Shown here one piece after another: positions 16,636 to 24,659 of a stretch of DNA of 64,000 bases (positions within the stretch are counted from its first letter, which is position 1; each line of letters opens with the position of its first letter). Source of the stretch: [Flexibacter] sp. ATCC 35208 (GTDB lineage: Bacteria > Bacteroidota > Bacteroidia > Chitinophagales > Chitinophagaceae). The position numbers and the translations under genes are program-made. The notes below the pieces were generated by a model. It was not told the origin of the DNA. It did no database searches and was given only the letters and a program-made list of their open reading frames with translations. The stretch is from assembly GCF_001975825.1 (NCBI RefSeq), contig NZ_MTKN01000007.1, positions 73,931 to 137,930 of the forward strand, in the 5' to 3' direction.

Positions 16636-16764
16636 AAAAACGAGGGTATATCAAAAGTCAGATATACCCTCGTTTAATTCGGATACCTGGTGGAGCCAGA
16701 TTCCATTTGATGCGTTTCTCAGGAGTTTCATTTAGTTATGATACCCCTCGTTTCTTTTGCAACT
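16627..16764. repeat. nested inverted repeats with terminator hairpin
   Basis: Two nested structures. The inner one is a perfect 14-bp stem AACGAGGGTATATC/GATATACCCTCGTT (16639-16652 and 16661-16674) with an 8-base loop; on the minus strand it is followed by a T run, so it terminates the M28 peptidase gene. The outer one pairs 16627-16649 (AGTTGCAAAAAAAACGAGGG) with 16741-16764, reusing the left arm of the inner stem. The outer arms differ at only a few positions over about 23 bp. The segment between looks non-coding. Confidence 0.7.
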
Positions 16765-16797
16765 AGCGGCCGGCTTGAAATCTTTTCGATAGCGGCT

Positions 16798-19008
16798 TTA
16801 AATCTTTTCTAAATAAGCTGCCAGTTTGTTGATCGCACCTGCTACTATGATAATCTGTTCCTGTGCCTCTTTCCAATCTCTTTGCTCTATCGCCTCTCTC
16901 ACACCCGGTACCGTTTTCACCCCATACCCGGTATAAAAACCCGGTGCATAAATAGCGTGCTTATACCAGTCTCTCCGTGGCAAACCATTCGCTACCAACA
17001 GCTGTTGCTCCGCCTGATACAATGCCTGGTTGATAGCTGCCTTATCCCCTGTTCCTGCTGCCTTTACATTTGCATGGTGCGCGGCTGTATCCAGTGCCAC
17101 CAATGCATTCTGCAATGGAGAGAAATCCAGGTAAGGTACCTCCGCCTTTGTAGCCGGCGCCTTTACCTTTTCCTGCGGATCTGCTGCCAGGTCGTACTGG
17201 CGGTTCCGTATCAGTTCATTTTCGATAGCCGTATTTTCTCTCATGGTTGTCACCAGTGCATCCAGTTCCTTTACATATCCTGCAATGGTTTTTTGCAGAT
17301 TGCTGAAGTTGAAAGGTAGTACTGGTGCATCGGCCAGCCGTAAGGTGGCTCTGCCCGCGGTTTGTGCCAGCGCTACGCCGTAGGCAAATTCAGGATCACC
17401 GAAACGACGATAGTGATCCCAGCTATCAAAGATAGAGTGGTAATCACCCCCTTCATCTTCCCCACCAAAACCGATATTCAGTGAAGGCACCCCAAGGTGC
17501 TGTAAGAAGGAGGAATAGTCAGAGCCGGAACCCAGTGCACTCAGGGTAAGCTGTTGCTGTTGCAGCAGGTCTTTCTTCGCTTTGGCATTACCGGCTTTTA
17601 ACACATCTGCCGCTTTTTTGCGTTCATAGATACTCACTTTTGTCTGCGGATCGGCCACTGTCTGTGCTATATCCGCCACCAGTGGTTCCAGGGCATGCGA
17701 GCCACCTGCATACAAAAAGCCACGGCCGTTGCCATCACTGTTGATGTAAGCCACCGCTTTCTGTTGCAGCTCCTGCGCATGATCTTCTACCCACTCAGTA
17801 GATCCCAGCAAACCGGGTTCTTCGCCATCCCAGGCACAGTACACCAGTGTACGTGCAGGTTGATAACCATCTTTTACAAGTTGGCCGATGGCCTTCGCCT
17901 CATCCAGTTCTGCCGCCATACCACTGATTGGGTCAGACGCCCCGTTCACCCATGCATCGTGGTGGTTGCCCCTGATCACCCATTGGTCAGGGTATTTGGC
18001 GCCTTTTATTTTGGCGATCACATCATAGGCAGGTACTAATTTCCAGTCAAAAGCCAGTTCCAGGTGCACTTTGCCAACACTGGGCCCTATGTGGTAGGTA
18101 ATGGGCAATGTACCTCTCCACGCCGCCGGTGCTACAGGGCCTTCCAGGCTTTTGAGCAAGGGCTGCGCATCGTGATAACTGATGGGTAATACTGGTATTT
18201 TCAGGATGGTTGGTGCCTGTGTTCTATCCAGCCTTTTTGCAGACGCCGTAGCCCCGGTACCCGGTGTGAGCGGGTCGCCGGGGTAAATTACCATGTCCAT
18301 GACTGATCCCCTTTGCACCCCGTATTCATTTTTATAGGCACCCTTAGGATATACATCCCCCTGGGTATAACCGTCATCCGCCGGATCTGAATAGATGATA
18401 CACCCGATCGCCCCATGTTCGTAAGCGACCTTAGGTTTGATACCTCTCCAGCTATGTCCGTATTTTGCAATGACGATCTTGCCTTTTACATCCACCCCCT
18501 GTCTTTCCAGCCACTCATAATCTTCAGGCAACCCGTAATTAACAAATACGAGTTCCCCGTTGACATTGCCGTCTGCGCTCCATGCATTGTAGGTAGGCAA
18601 CTGTCCCTCCTGTGCAGAAGTGCCGTCCTCTTTCAATGCAGGTTCTTTTAGTACAGCTTTATAGGGAGTGGGACCGGTTAGTTCCAGCACTCTTGTTTTT
18701 GGCGTAGGAAACAGCACCTGGTAGGAGACGATGTTCGTTTCAAAGCCATAACTTTTAAATTTGGCAGCAATGTCTTCAGCCACGGCCTTTCCACGGGCAG
18801 AGCCTATATGATGTGGGTAAGCAGAAAGCGTCCTGATGTTATCTCCGATGGCCGCTGCGGAAAGCAGTTTGTCGAAGCGGGTCTCCAACTGTAGCTGTGC
18901 GGCAGATTCACTGCTGTTATAACCAGTGATTGGTTTTTGCTGTGCTGTCGACAGCGTGGCATAGCTCAGGAAAACAGACAATACACAAGTAATACTACGG
19001 GTTTGCAT
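16798..19008 (-). CDS. secreted M28 peptidase, glutamate carboxypeptidase II-like
   Basis: Encodes 736 aa with a signal peptide ending near residue 22 (LSTAQ). The order is that of the GCPII/transferrin-receptor-like group: a PA domain inserted early (GELVFVNYGLPEDYEWLE, GKIVIAKYGHSWRGIKPKVA), the M28 catalytic domain and a helical C-terminal dimerisation domain. Zinc ligands and catalytic residues are visible in GNHHDAW, GASDPISG, CAWDGEEPGLLGS, YINSD and DYHSIFDSWDHY. These enzymes remove C-terminal residues, often glutamate, from peptides or peptide-like molecules. It stands alone with its own -7 element and a terminator behind. Together with the nearby DUF885 and basic-secretory proteins it suggests an exported peptide-degrading set. 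Confidence 0.94.
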   Translation of the reverse strand: MQTRSITCVLSVFLSYATLSTAQQKPITGYNSSESAAQLQLETRFDKLLSAAAIGDNIRTLSAYPHHIGSARGKAVAEDIAAKFKSYGFETNIVSYQVLFPTPKTRVLELTGPTPYKAVLKEPALKEDGTSAQEGQLPTYNAWSADGNVNGELVFVNYGLPEDYEWLERQGVDVKGKIVIAKYGHSWRGIKPKVAYEHGAIGCIIYSDPADDGYTQGDVYPKGAYKNEYGVQRGSVMDMVIYPGDPLTPGTGATASAKRLDRTQAPTILKIPVLPISYHDAQPLLKSLEGPVAPAAWRGTLPITYHIGPSVGKVHLELAFDWKLVPAYDVIAKIKGAKYPDQWVIRGNHHDAWVNGASDPISGMAAELDEAKAIGQLVKDGYQPARTLVYCAWDGEEPGLLGSTEWVEDHAQELQQKAVAYINSDGNGRGFLYAGGSHALEPLVADIAQTVADPQTKVSIYERKKAADVLKAGNAKAKKDLLQQQQLTLSALGSGSDYSSFLQHLGVPSLNIGFGGEDEGGDYHSIFDSWDHYRRFGDPEFAYGVALAQTAGRATLRLADAPVLPFNFSNLQKTIAGYVKELDALVTTMRENTAIENELIRNRQYDLAADPQEKVKAPATKAEVPYLDFSPLQNALVALDTAAHHANVKAAGTGDKAAINQALYQAEQQLLVANGLPRRDWYKHAIYAPGFYTGYGVKTVPGVREAIEQRDWKEAQEQIIIVAGAINKLAAYLEKI

Positions 19009-19040
19009 GTATGTTTTTTTTAGTTGATAAAAGGTAATAG

Positions 19041-19048
19041 CAAATATA
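19041..19048 (-). promoter_or_regulatory. -7 element upstream of the M28 peptidase
   Basis: TATATTTG on the minus strand matches TAnnTTTG exactly and sits 33 bp before the ATG at 19008. No clear -33 TTG at the usual distance was found, so the call rests on the -7 element alone. Confidence 0.42.
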
Positions 19049-19096
19049 CTATATTAATTTAGTAGACTAATACTCTTTTTCAACATGGGCCAACGG

Positions 19097-19789
19097 CTAC
19101 AAGGCCGGATTTGCGGCATATTCGCTCCACAACTCATCCACAGTCTTACCGGTCAGTTCCTTCCAGATTCCGTCTGTGTAGGTGTTGGTGCGCATCGCCT
19201 TGTCCAGTTTCAGGACCATGTCTTTGCGTTTGTTCTTTTCCAGCCAGATCAGGAAGCGGGCGGTGACACGATAAGCATTTTTGTAAGACTGCTTTTCGTT
19301 GTATTCCGGCAGGGTCCATTTAGCACCGGCATTGTCTACCCCCATGGTAGCGCGTACATAATCGGCAATGCCTTCCGTCAGCCAGCCTGGGTTATACTCC
19401 GGATAGGCCTGTACCACATGCATCCCTTCGTGTGTTACTACATCGATATCACCGGGGTGCTTACGGAACCATTCCGGGTTGAAAGTGATCACTGAACCAC
19501 TGGTAGCGGCAACGCCGTCGTAGGCAGGGTCGATAACGAAATCTACTTTCTTTACCGTGTGCTTGTTGTACTTCTTCGCTTCGGCCGGATAGACGGTGAA
19601 GAAGGTGCTGATCAGCCGCGCTTTGACTGTGGAGTCGAGGTCAGGACTCTTATCTGTAAAGACAAGGGTGTAACCTTTACGGTTGATCGTTTCTGTTTTG
19701 TCCTGCGCCCGGGTTGATGCCGGCAGCAGGGAGGCGGATAGGCATAGCAAGCCCATAGTTCTTTTCAGACCTTTAGTTGAGTAGACCAT
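19097..19789 (-). CDS. basic secretory protein (BSP) family peptidase
   Basis: Encodes 230 aa with an N-terminal signal sequence ending near residue 28 (PASTRAQ). It has a zincin motif HEGMH (His120, Glu121, His124) with a likely third ligand region in WLTEGIADYVR, the arrangement of the plant and bacterial basic-secretory-protein family. The substrate of these proteins is poorly known; peptidase activity is predicted from the motif. Length is normal for the family. It is on the same strand as the M28 peptidase downstream but separated by 88 bp containing that gene's own -7 element, and the RmuC terminator lies upstream, so it is probably its own unit. Confidence 0.88.
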   Translation of the reverse strand: MVYSTKGLKRTMGLLCLSASLLPASTRAQDKTETINRKGYTLVFTDKSPDLDSTVKARLISTFFTVYPAEAKKYNKHTVKKVDFVIDPAYDGVAATSGSVITFNPEWFRKHPGDIDVVTHEGMHVVQAYPEYNPGWLTEGIADYVRATMGVDNAGAKWTLPEYNEKQSYKNAYRVTARFLIWLEKNKRKDMVLKLDKAMRTNTYTDGIWKELTGKTVDELWSEYAANPAL

Positions 19790-19810
19790 TTTACGTGGGT
19801 GGTTTAGTAA

Positions 19811-19845
19811 TTAAAATGCGTGCCGGTGCTTAAACACCGGCACGC
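19811..19845 (-). terminator. terminator of rmuC
   Basis: GCGTGCCGGTG (19818-19828) pairs with CACCGGCACGC (19835-19845) around a 6-base loop; on the minus strand a short T-rich tail follows. It sits 22 bp after the RmuC stop. Confidence 0.72.
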
Positions 19846-19867
19846 CACAAAATAAATAATTTATATT

Positions 19868-21265
19868 CTAATTTTCGAGAGTTTCATTATCCATTCCTTC
19901 CTCACTCTCGCCTAATTGTTCCGGCAAATGTCTGACCGCCGTCTCTACCGCCTTCACCTCCGGCATAGTATTCTTCAGCGCAGGGCCTAAATTATACAGT
20001 TTCTTCGCCTGCGGTACAAACCTGCTTTCCAGGCTGGCGACTGCATTATTATAATGCCCGACTGCCGACGTCAGACTACCTCCTATTTTTGTAAAATGCT
20101 GCACCAGTACATTCGTTCTATTGTACAGCTCAATCCCCGCATTCCTGATCTCTTCGATATTCTCTGCCACATGCAACTGCTGCCATACAAATCCTACGGT
20201 ACGCAGTAATGTGATCAGTGTGGTCGGTGTGGCAAATACTACCCTGTTCCGGATACCATCTTCAATCAAAGTAGGATCTGCCTGCAAAGCTGCACCAAAA
20301 GAAGATTCTATCTGCAAATACAAAATAACATAATCCGGTGAATGACTCCACTGGCTCCAATATGCTTTTGCACTTAATTTTTTCAGGTGATCCCGAACCG
20401 CCAATGCATGTTGTGCAAACAGCGCCTTCCTCTCATCTTCATTATCCGTCTCAAACGCTCTCATATAAGCACTCAATGGTACTTTTGAATCCACCACGAT
20501 CGTCTTCCCCTCCGGCAAATGAATGATCATATCTGGTCTTAACTGCCCCTCATCGCTGTTTACAGACACCTGCTCATTAAAATCACAATGCTCTGTCATA
20601 CCAGCGAACTCAACTACCCTACGCAAGGCAATCTCCCCATACTTACCACGTATATGAGAGGTCTTCAACGCACTCACCAGGCTATGTGTCTCCTTCTGTA
20701 ACTTCTCCGTACTTTGCTGTACACCGAGTATGAACTGATTGATCTGTCCATACTGTTGCTGCCGCGAACTTTCCAGCTGGCGCATATTATCGTCAAATCG
20801 CTGCAGACTTTCACTCAGCGGTTTCACCATGCTATCAATCGCCTGTTGTCTCTTTTCAAGATCACCTTTGGCATCTGTGAGCTGTGTTTCAAGCGCCGCC
20901 TTGGCCAGTGTTACAAATGAATTGTTATTATGCTTCAATGCCTCTGTAGATAAAGCACTGAACGCATCCCTGAGTTGTAAATTAGATTGTTCAATAAAAT
21001 GTTGTTGCTCCCGAAGCCGCGTTTCACGGGCCTCTGCGTCACTATGAAGACGGATATTTTCCTGTTGCAATATTTGCATACGGGCATTCAGCTCTTCTGC
21101 CAATGCCTTTTTTTCCTGTATGTCCAGTCTTAACAAATCGACCGCCTGATTACCTGAACCCATCTGACTCTCCATAACGGCAATGCGAGTCCTGTATTGA
21201 TGTATTGTAAAAAGTAGCCAAACGATGATCGCCAAAGAAAGCACGACAATGATAATAATCTCCAT
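19868..21265 (-). CDS. rmuC: DNA recombination protein RmuC
   Basis: Encodes 465 aa. An N-terminal membrane anchor (about residues 2-22, EIIIIVVLSLAIIVWLLFTI) is followed by a long coiled coil (about 25-190) and the RmuC nuclease-like domain (about 200-400), with typical blocks ALKTSHIRGKYGEIALRRVV, RPDMIIHLPEGKTIVVDSKV and PDYVILYLQIESSFGAAL. RmuC limits inversion or recombination at short repeats, which is of interest in a window rich in tandem repeats, though no functional link can be drawn. It has its own upstream region and a strong terminator, and shows no truncation. Confidence 0.95.
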   Translation of the reverse strand: MEIIIIVVLSLAIIVWLLFTIHQYRTRIAVMESQMGSGNQAVDLLRLDIQEKKALAEELNARMQILQQENIRLHSDAEARETRLREQQHFIEQSNLQLRDAFSALSTEALKHNNNSFVTLAKAALETQLTDAKGDLEKRQQAIDSMVKPLSESLQRFDDNMRQLESSRQQQYGQINQFILGVQQSTEKLQKETHSLVSALKTSHIRGKYGEIALRRVVEFAGMTEHCDFNEQVSVNSDEGQLRPDMIIHLPEGKTIVVDSKVPLSAYMRAFETDNEDERKALFAQHALAVRDHLKKLSAKAYWSQWSHSPDYVILYLQIESSFGAALQADPTLIEDGIRNRVVFATPTTLITLLRTVGFVWQQLHVAENIEEIRNAGIELYNRTNVLVQHFTKIGGSLTSAVGHYNNAVASLESRFVPQAKKLYNLGPALKNTMPEVKAVETAVRHLPEQLGESEEGMDNETLEN

Positions 21266-21577
21266 ATATATGTAAAAAGGGAATTTTGTGCAATAATAAC
21301 GAAAAATTAGCGAGCGATATTTTTAGGCTATTCGGAGATTAAATTACAACTTTCATAGATAACTTTTACCCATTCATCCCATTATGTCTGATCTTTTTAA
21401 ACTCAATTCGTGATAGGGTATCTAAAAATATCGACAAACTTTAATTTAATTATAATTAGGTATTATGATGAATTACGTAAGTTTGCCCGCGAATAAATTT
21501 TAGGTTATATTTTAAAGGGTGGAGCCTTTTTTCAACCCTGAAAAATTTATAAAATTGTCAAATAGCAAATATTATCT
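21266..21577 (+). promoter_or_regulatory. intergenic promoter region for the outer-membrane barrel gene
   Basis: This 312-bp AT-rich region separates divergent rmuC and barrel genes. A TAAGTTTG at 21478-21485 on the plus strand matches TAnnTTTG and would give a leader of about 85 bases; no good -33 TTG was found. No ORF or stable hairpin was seen. Confidence 0.35.
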
Positions 21578-22192
21578 ATGAAAAAAGGATTATTACTGGC
21601 AGGTGTTTTATCACTGTTTATTGGAACGGCTTCCAAAGCGCAGACATTTCATTACGGTTTAAAAGCCAGCCTGATGTTTTCCAGTATTCAAGGAGATGGC
21701 ATGCAATCAGGGGTTAAGCCAGGTTTCCAGGGCGGTCTGTATGCCCAATGGGATCTGTCAAAAGACGGTAAATGGGGCTTCCAGCCTGAATTACTCTTTA
21801 CTCAGGCGGCAGCAAAGAAAGCAAGTAGCTTTCCTACTTACTTCGTTTCAGACAGGAACACGTATGGCAACGATAAGTTAAGACTCAGCTATGTGACTGT
21901 ACCTTTGTTACTGCGTTACAGTCCGGTTAAGAACTTCACCCTCCTCGCAGGTGGTCAGTACAGCTACCTCGTATATGCTGATGAAAACATATTCAAAGGC
22001 AACAGAGATGCACTGACCAAGAGCGATATCGGTGCGGTGGCAGGTGTACAGATAGCAGTATCTACCGTACATTTCTTTGGCCGTTATGTGTATGGCATCA
22101 ACGATGTACTGAATGTACATCCGGCTGATCGTGGTGATGTACACTGGCATTCTCAGCAGATCACAGTTGGAATGGGGATCAACATTAAATAA
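21578..22192 (+). CDS. outer-membrane beta-barrel protein (PorT-like)
   Basis: Encodes 204 aa with a signal peptide ending near residue 21 (ASKAQ). The rest alternates hydrophobic and polar residues in strands (FHYGLKASLMFSSI, GFQGGLYAQWDL, LSYVTVPLLLRYSPVKNFTLLAGGQY, VHFFGRYVYGINDVLN), the pattern of the eight-stranded PorT/OmpA-like barrel called outer membrane protein beta-barrel domain in Bacteroidota. No enzymatic or transport motif is seen, and the role is unknown beyond the outer membrane. It stands alone on the plus strand; the convergent GH127 gene ends 2 bp after its stop, with no separate terminator visible. Confidence 0.85.
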   Translation: MKKGLLLAGVLSLFIGTASKAQTFHYGLKASLMFSSIQGDGMQSGVKPGFQGGLYAQWDLSKDGKWGFQPELLFTQAAAKKASSFPTYFVSDRNTYGNDKLRLSYVTVPLLLRYSPVKNFTLLAGGQYSYLVYADENIFKGNRDALTKSDIGAVAGVQIAVSTVHFFGRYVYGINDVLNVHPADRGDVHWHSQQITVGMGINIK

Positions 22193-22194
22193 TG

Positions 22195-24546
22195 TCAATC
22201 CCTCATCATTCTGATCGTACCATATACCGGGCCCGTACTATTGTGCGGGCCTGCTTTCATTGTAACAGTTACCTGTTTTTTACCCTTCGTTAACTCCACC
22301 GGTATCGTATATACAATTTCGTAGAACTTACTCGCTTTGTACTGGTTCAGATCCTCTGTCGCGACCTTCACCCCATCTATCAGGATATCAAATTTGCGGT
22401 AACGGTTATCCATTCCCCAGTAATTGCATAGCAAACTATTGGTGGCTGCAGGATCTGTTTTCATAGTGAAAGCCAGGTAACCATCTTCCTCTGTCGCTCT
22501 CCATTTACGCCCATGCTCTTCACCATTCAGGGTCTTTTCGCCACCAAAGTTGTGGTCTCTTTCCGGCTGCATCTCCCCTACTCTCAGCATGTCTACCGTC
22601 TTTGCTTCTATCTGTTGCTGACGTTTCTTTTCACCCTCATATTTTTCCTGTTGCACTGCCCAGGTTTGCGGGGTAAAAGCATCCCAGTATACACTGTAAT
22701 ATTCTTTTGAAACGGTATTGAATGGCACCAGTGTCAGGTCTTTGGGCTGGCCGGTTTGCGTAGTGTGGAATACCAGCGGCTGATCGCTTTTCACCCAGTT
22801 ATTTGGGTTGTTGTCAGCTGTAACGAGTACAGGAATACCCGTCACCGGATCGGGTTCTGTATTGCCCAATACACCTGCTAAAACAACAGGGCCGTAGAAC
22901 AGGGCGATCCTGTCAGGATTGTCTGGCATACTTTCTTTGTACACGTTCATGGGCAATTGCAACGTGATCTTATCTCCGTTTTTCCAGCTACGTTTTACAA
23001 TGATGTAACCATCTTTGCCCATTGTCACACCTTTATCCGTTTCTCCATTCACTGCAATCTGCCAGCCCGGTTGTACCCAGCGGGGTTTGCGGATGCGCAC
23101 GGCAAAGGTGGATGGTTCTTTTGTATTGATCGTCAATTCTACCTTATCATCTGCAGGCAGTGAAGTTGATTGTTCTATAACTACATTCTTCTCTTTCCAT
23201 TGCAGGCGTGAAGGGATGAAGAGGTTCACATACAGACTGCCATCGGCCCCCTGAAAGTAAATGCTCTCGCCATACTTCACATGGTTTTCCATTCCACTGC
23301 CTACACAGCAGGTAAAGGTGTTGAATGTATCACTGAATTCTTTGCGGGTACCCATCCGCAAAGGAACAAAGTAACACATCATACCATCTGCATGATTCTG
23401 TGAGGCAAGAATATGATTGTATAAAGCTCTTTCATAAAAGTCCATGAAATGTGCATCCGGTTGCAGGGAGAAGAGATGACGGGTTAGCTTCAGCATATTG
23501 TAGCTGTTGCAGGTTTCCATGGTATTGTCGGTGAGGTAGTCGTTCAGCTTATCCTCAGGGCCCAGGTATTCGTAGTTACTGTTACCACCAGGTGCATAGC
23601 TGTGATGTTGTGTCACCGTGTTCCAGAAGAAACCTGCGATCACACTGTCTTTCTTTTTACCCGTTACTTCATAGCGACGGATACAACCCAATACCTTTGG
23701 TATCTGTGTATTGGAATGCTTGCCGGGCAATACATCCAGTTGTGCTGCGAGTGAATCAAGAATGCGTACATCGTGGAACTTGTATGAAAGGTCCAGGTAT
23801 TTCTTTTCTTTCGTGAGCGTGTACGTATTCACCAATACTTCATTCATACCACCATATTCGCAAAGCAGCATTTTCTGGATCAGGGAATCCGGCAGGTGAT
23901 TGATTTCTTTTGAAGTCCAGTCAGCCATTTTCTTTTCTACAGTGAGTGCTGTATTGTTATTACAATACAGGTAGGCATCCAGCAGACCAGCCATGATCTT
24001 ATGTACGGTGTACCAGGGAGACCAGCCACCATTCAGGTCAAAACCACGGCTTTTAATTTTGCCGGCAGCTACCTGTGCCCATACGGAGTCTTCCCCCGGT
24101 ATGGCGCCCAGGTAGCCTGTTTTGCGGGCTTGTTGACATTCGTCCAGTTCCTGTACGATATAATTTACTTTGTCGAGAAAACGCTTGTCGCCAGTGGCTG
24201 CATATTCCATGGCACAGGCAGAAAGATAATGCCCTAAGGTATGTCCTGCCAGTCCGGAATTTTCCCAGCCACCATATCGTTCTCCTTTTGCTTTTAATCC
24301 TGCATGTACCCGAAAGTCGGACAACAGCCGGTCAGGCTCTATTACCAGCAGAAAGCGCTCATCTGCTTCCATGGCCTGTTTAAATGGGCCTGCGGCAATG
24401 CTCACATCTTCCAGCGGAAACGTATATGCCTGTAATTTTACAACAGGCTTTACCTTCATCTTACCGTTGTCTTTCATAGGAGAAAAAGACTGTGCGGAAC
24501 AAAAAGCTACCGGTAGCAACAAGGAGAATATAGCGGGTATTTTCAT
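22195..24546 (-). CDS. GH127 beta-L-arabinofuranosidase-type glycoside hydrolase
   Basis: Encodes 783 aa with a signal peptide (about 1-19). The (alpha/alpha)6 catalytic domain spans about 45-420, followed by beta-sandwich parts (about 430-530), a DUF4986-like region and a C-terminal DUF6805-like domain. The zinc-cysteine site of the family is present: Glu344 and Cys346 in METCNSYN, and Cys413-Cys414 in FTCCVGSGMENH; a likely acid/base Glu lies in NSNYEYLG (about 326). In characterised GH127 enzymes a zinc-bound cysteine is the nucleophile. The likely substrate is terminal beta-L-arabinofuranose on plant glycans or glycoproteins such as hydroxyproline-rich extensins, which would fit the hydroxyproline genes nearby; that link is inference. 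Its start codon abuts a duplicated copy of the upstream gene's 3' end. Confidence 0.92.
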   Translation of the reverse strand: MKIPAIFSLLLPVAFCSAQSFSPMKDNGKMKVKPVVKLQAYTFPLEDVSIAAGPFKQAMEADERFLLVIEPDRLLSDFRVHAGLKAKGERYGGWENSGLAGHTLGHYLSACAMEYAATGDKRFLDKVNYIVQELDECQQARKTGYLGAIPGEDSVWAQVAAGKIKSRGFDLNGGWSPWYTVHKIMAGLLDAYLYCNNNTALTVEKKMADWTSKEINHLPDSLIQKMLLCEYGGMNEVLVNTYTLTKEKKYLDLSYKFHDVRILDSLAAQLDVLPGKHSNTQIPKVLGCIRRYEVTGKKKDSVIAGFFWNTVTQHHSYAPGGNSNYEYLGPEDKLNDYLTDNTMETCNSYNMLKLTRHLFSLQPDAHFMDFYERALYNHILASQNHADGMMCYFVPLRMGTRKEFSDTFNTFTCCVGSGMENHVKYGESIYFQGADGSLYVNLFIPSRLQWKEKNVVIEQSTSLPADDKVELTINTKEPSTFAVRIRKPRWVQPGWQIAVNGETDKGVTMGKDGYIIVKRSWKNGDKITLQLPMNVYKESMPDNPDRIALFYGPVVLAGVLGNTEPDPVTGIPVLVTADNNPNNWVKSDQPLVFHTTQTGQPKDLTLVPFNTVSKEYYSVYWDAFTPQTWAVQQEKYEGEKKRQQQIEAKTVDMLRVGEMQPERDHNFGGEKTLNGEEHGRKWRATEEDGYLAFTMKTDPAATNSLLCNYWGMDNRYRKFDILIDGVKVATEDLNQYKASKFYEIVYTIPVELTKGKKQVTVTMKAGPHNSTGPVYGTIRMMRD

Positions 24547-24659
24547 GCGTCAAAGTCGTTTAATGGGTTAATAGAAGCACCAGTTTGTTGATTTTAAAAT
24601 CTTGCGTCAATGCCATTTAACCGGTTAATAGAAGCGCCAGTTCGATTTAAAATCTTTAG
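24546..24659 (-). repeat. 57-bp tandem duplication spanning the DUF885 gene 3' end
   Basis: Two copies with a 57-bp offset: 24546-24602 (non-coding) and 24603-24659 (includes the last codons and stop of the DUF885 gene). They share TGCGTCAA, GGTTAATAGAAGC, CCAGTT and TTTAAAATCT with scattered differences and a 4-base length difference. The non-coding copy ends at the start codon of the GH127 gene. Confidence 0.8.
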
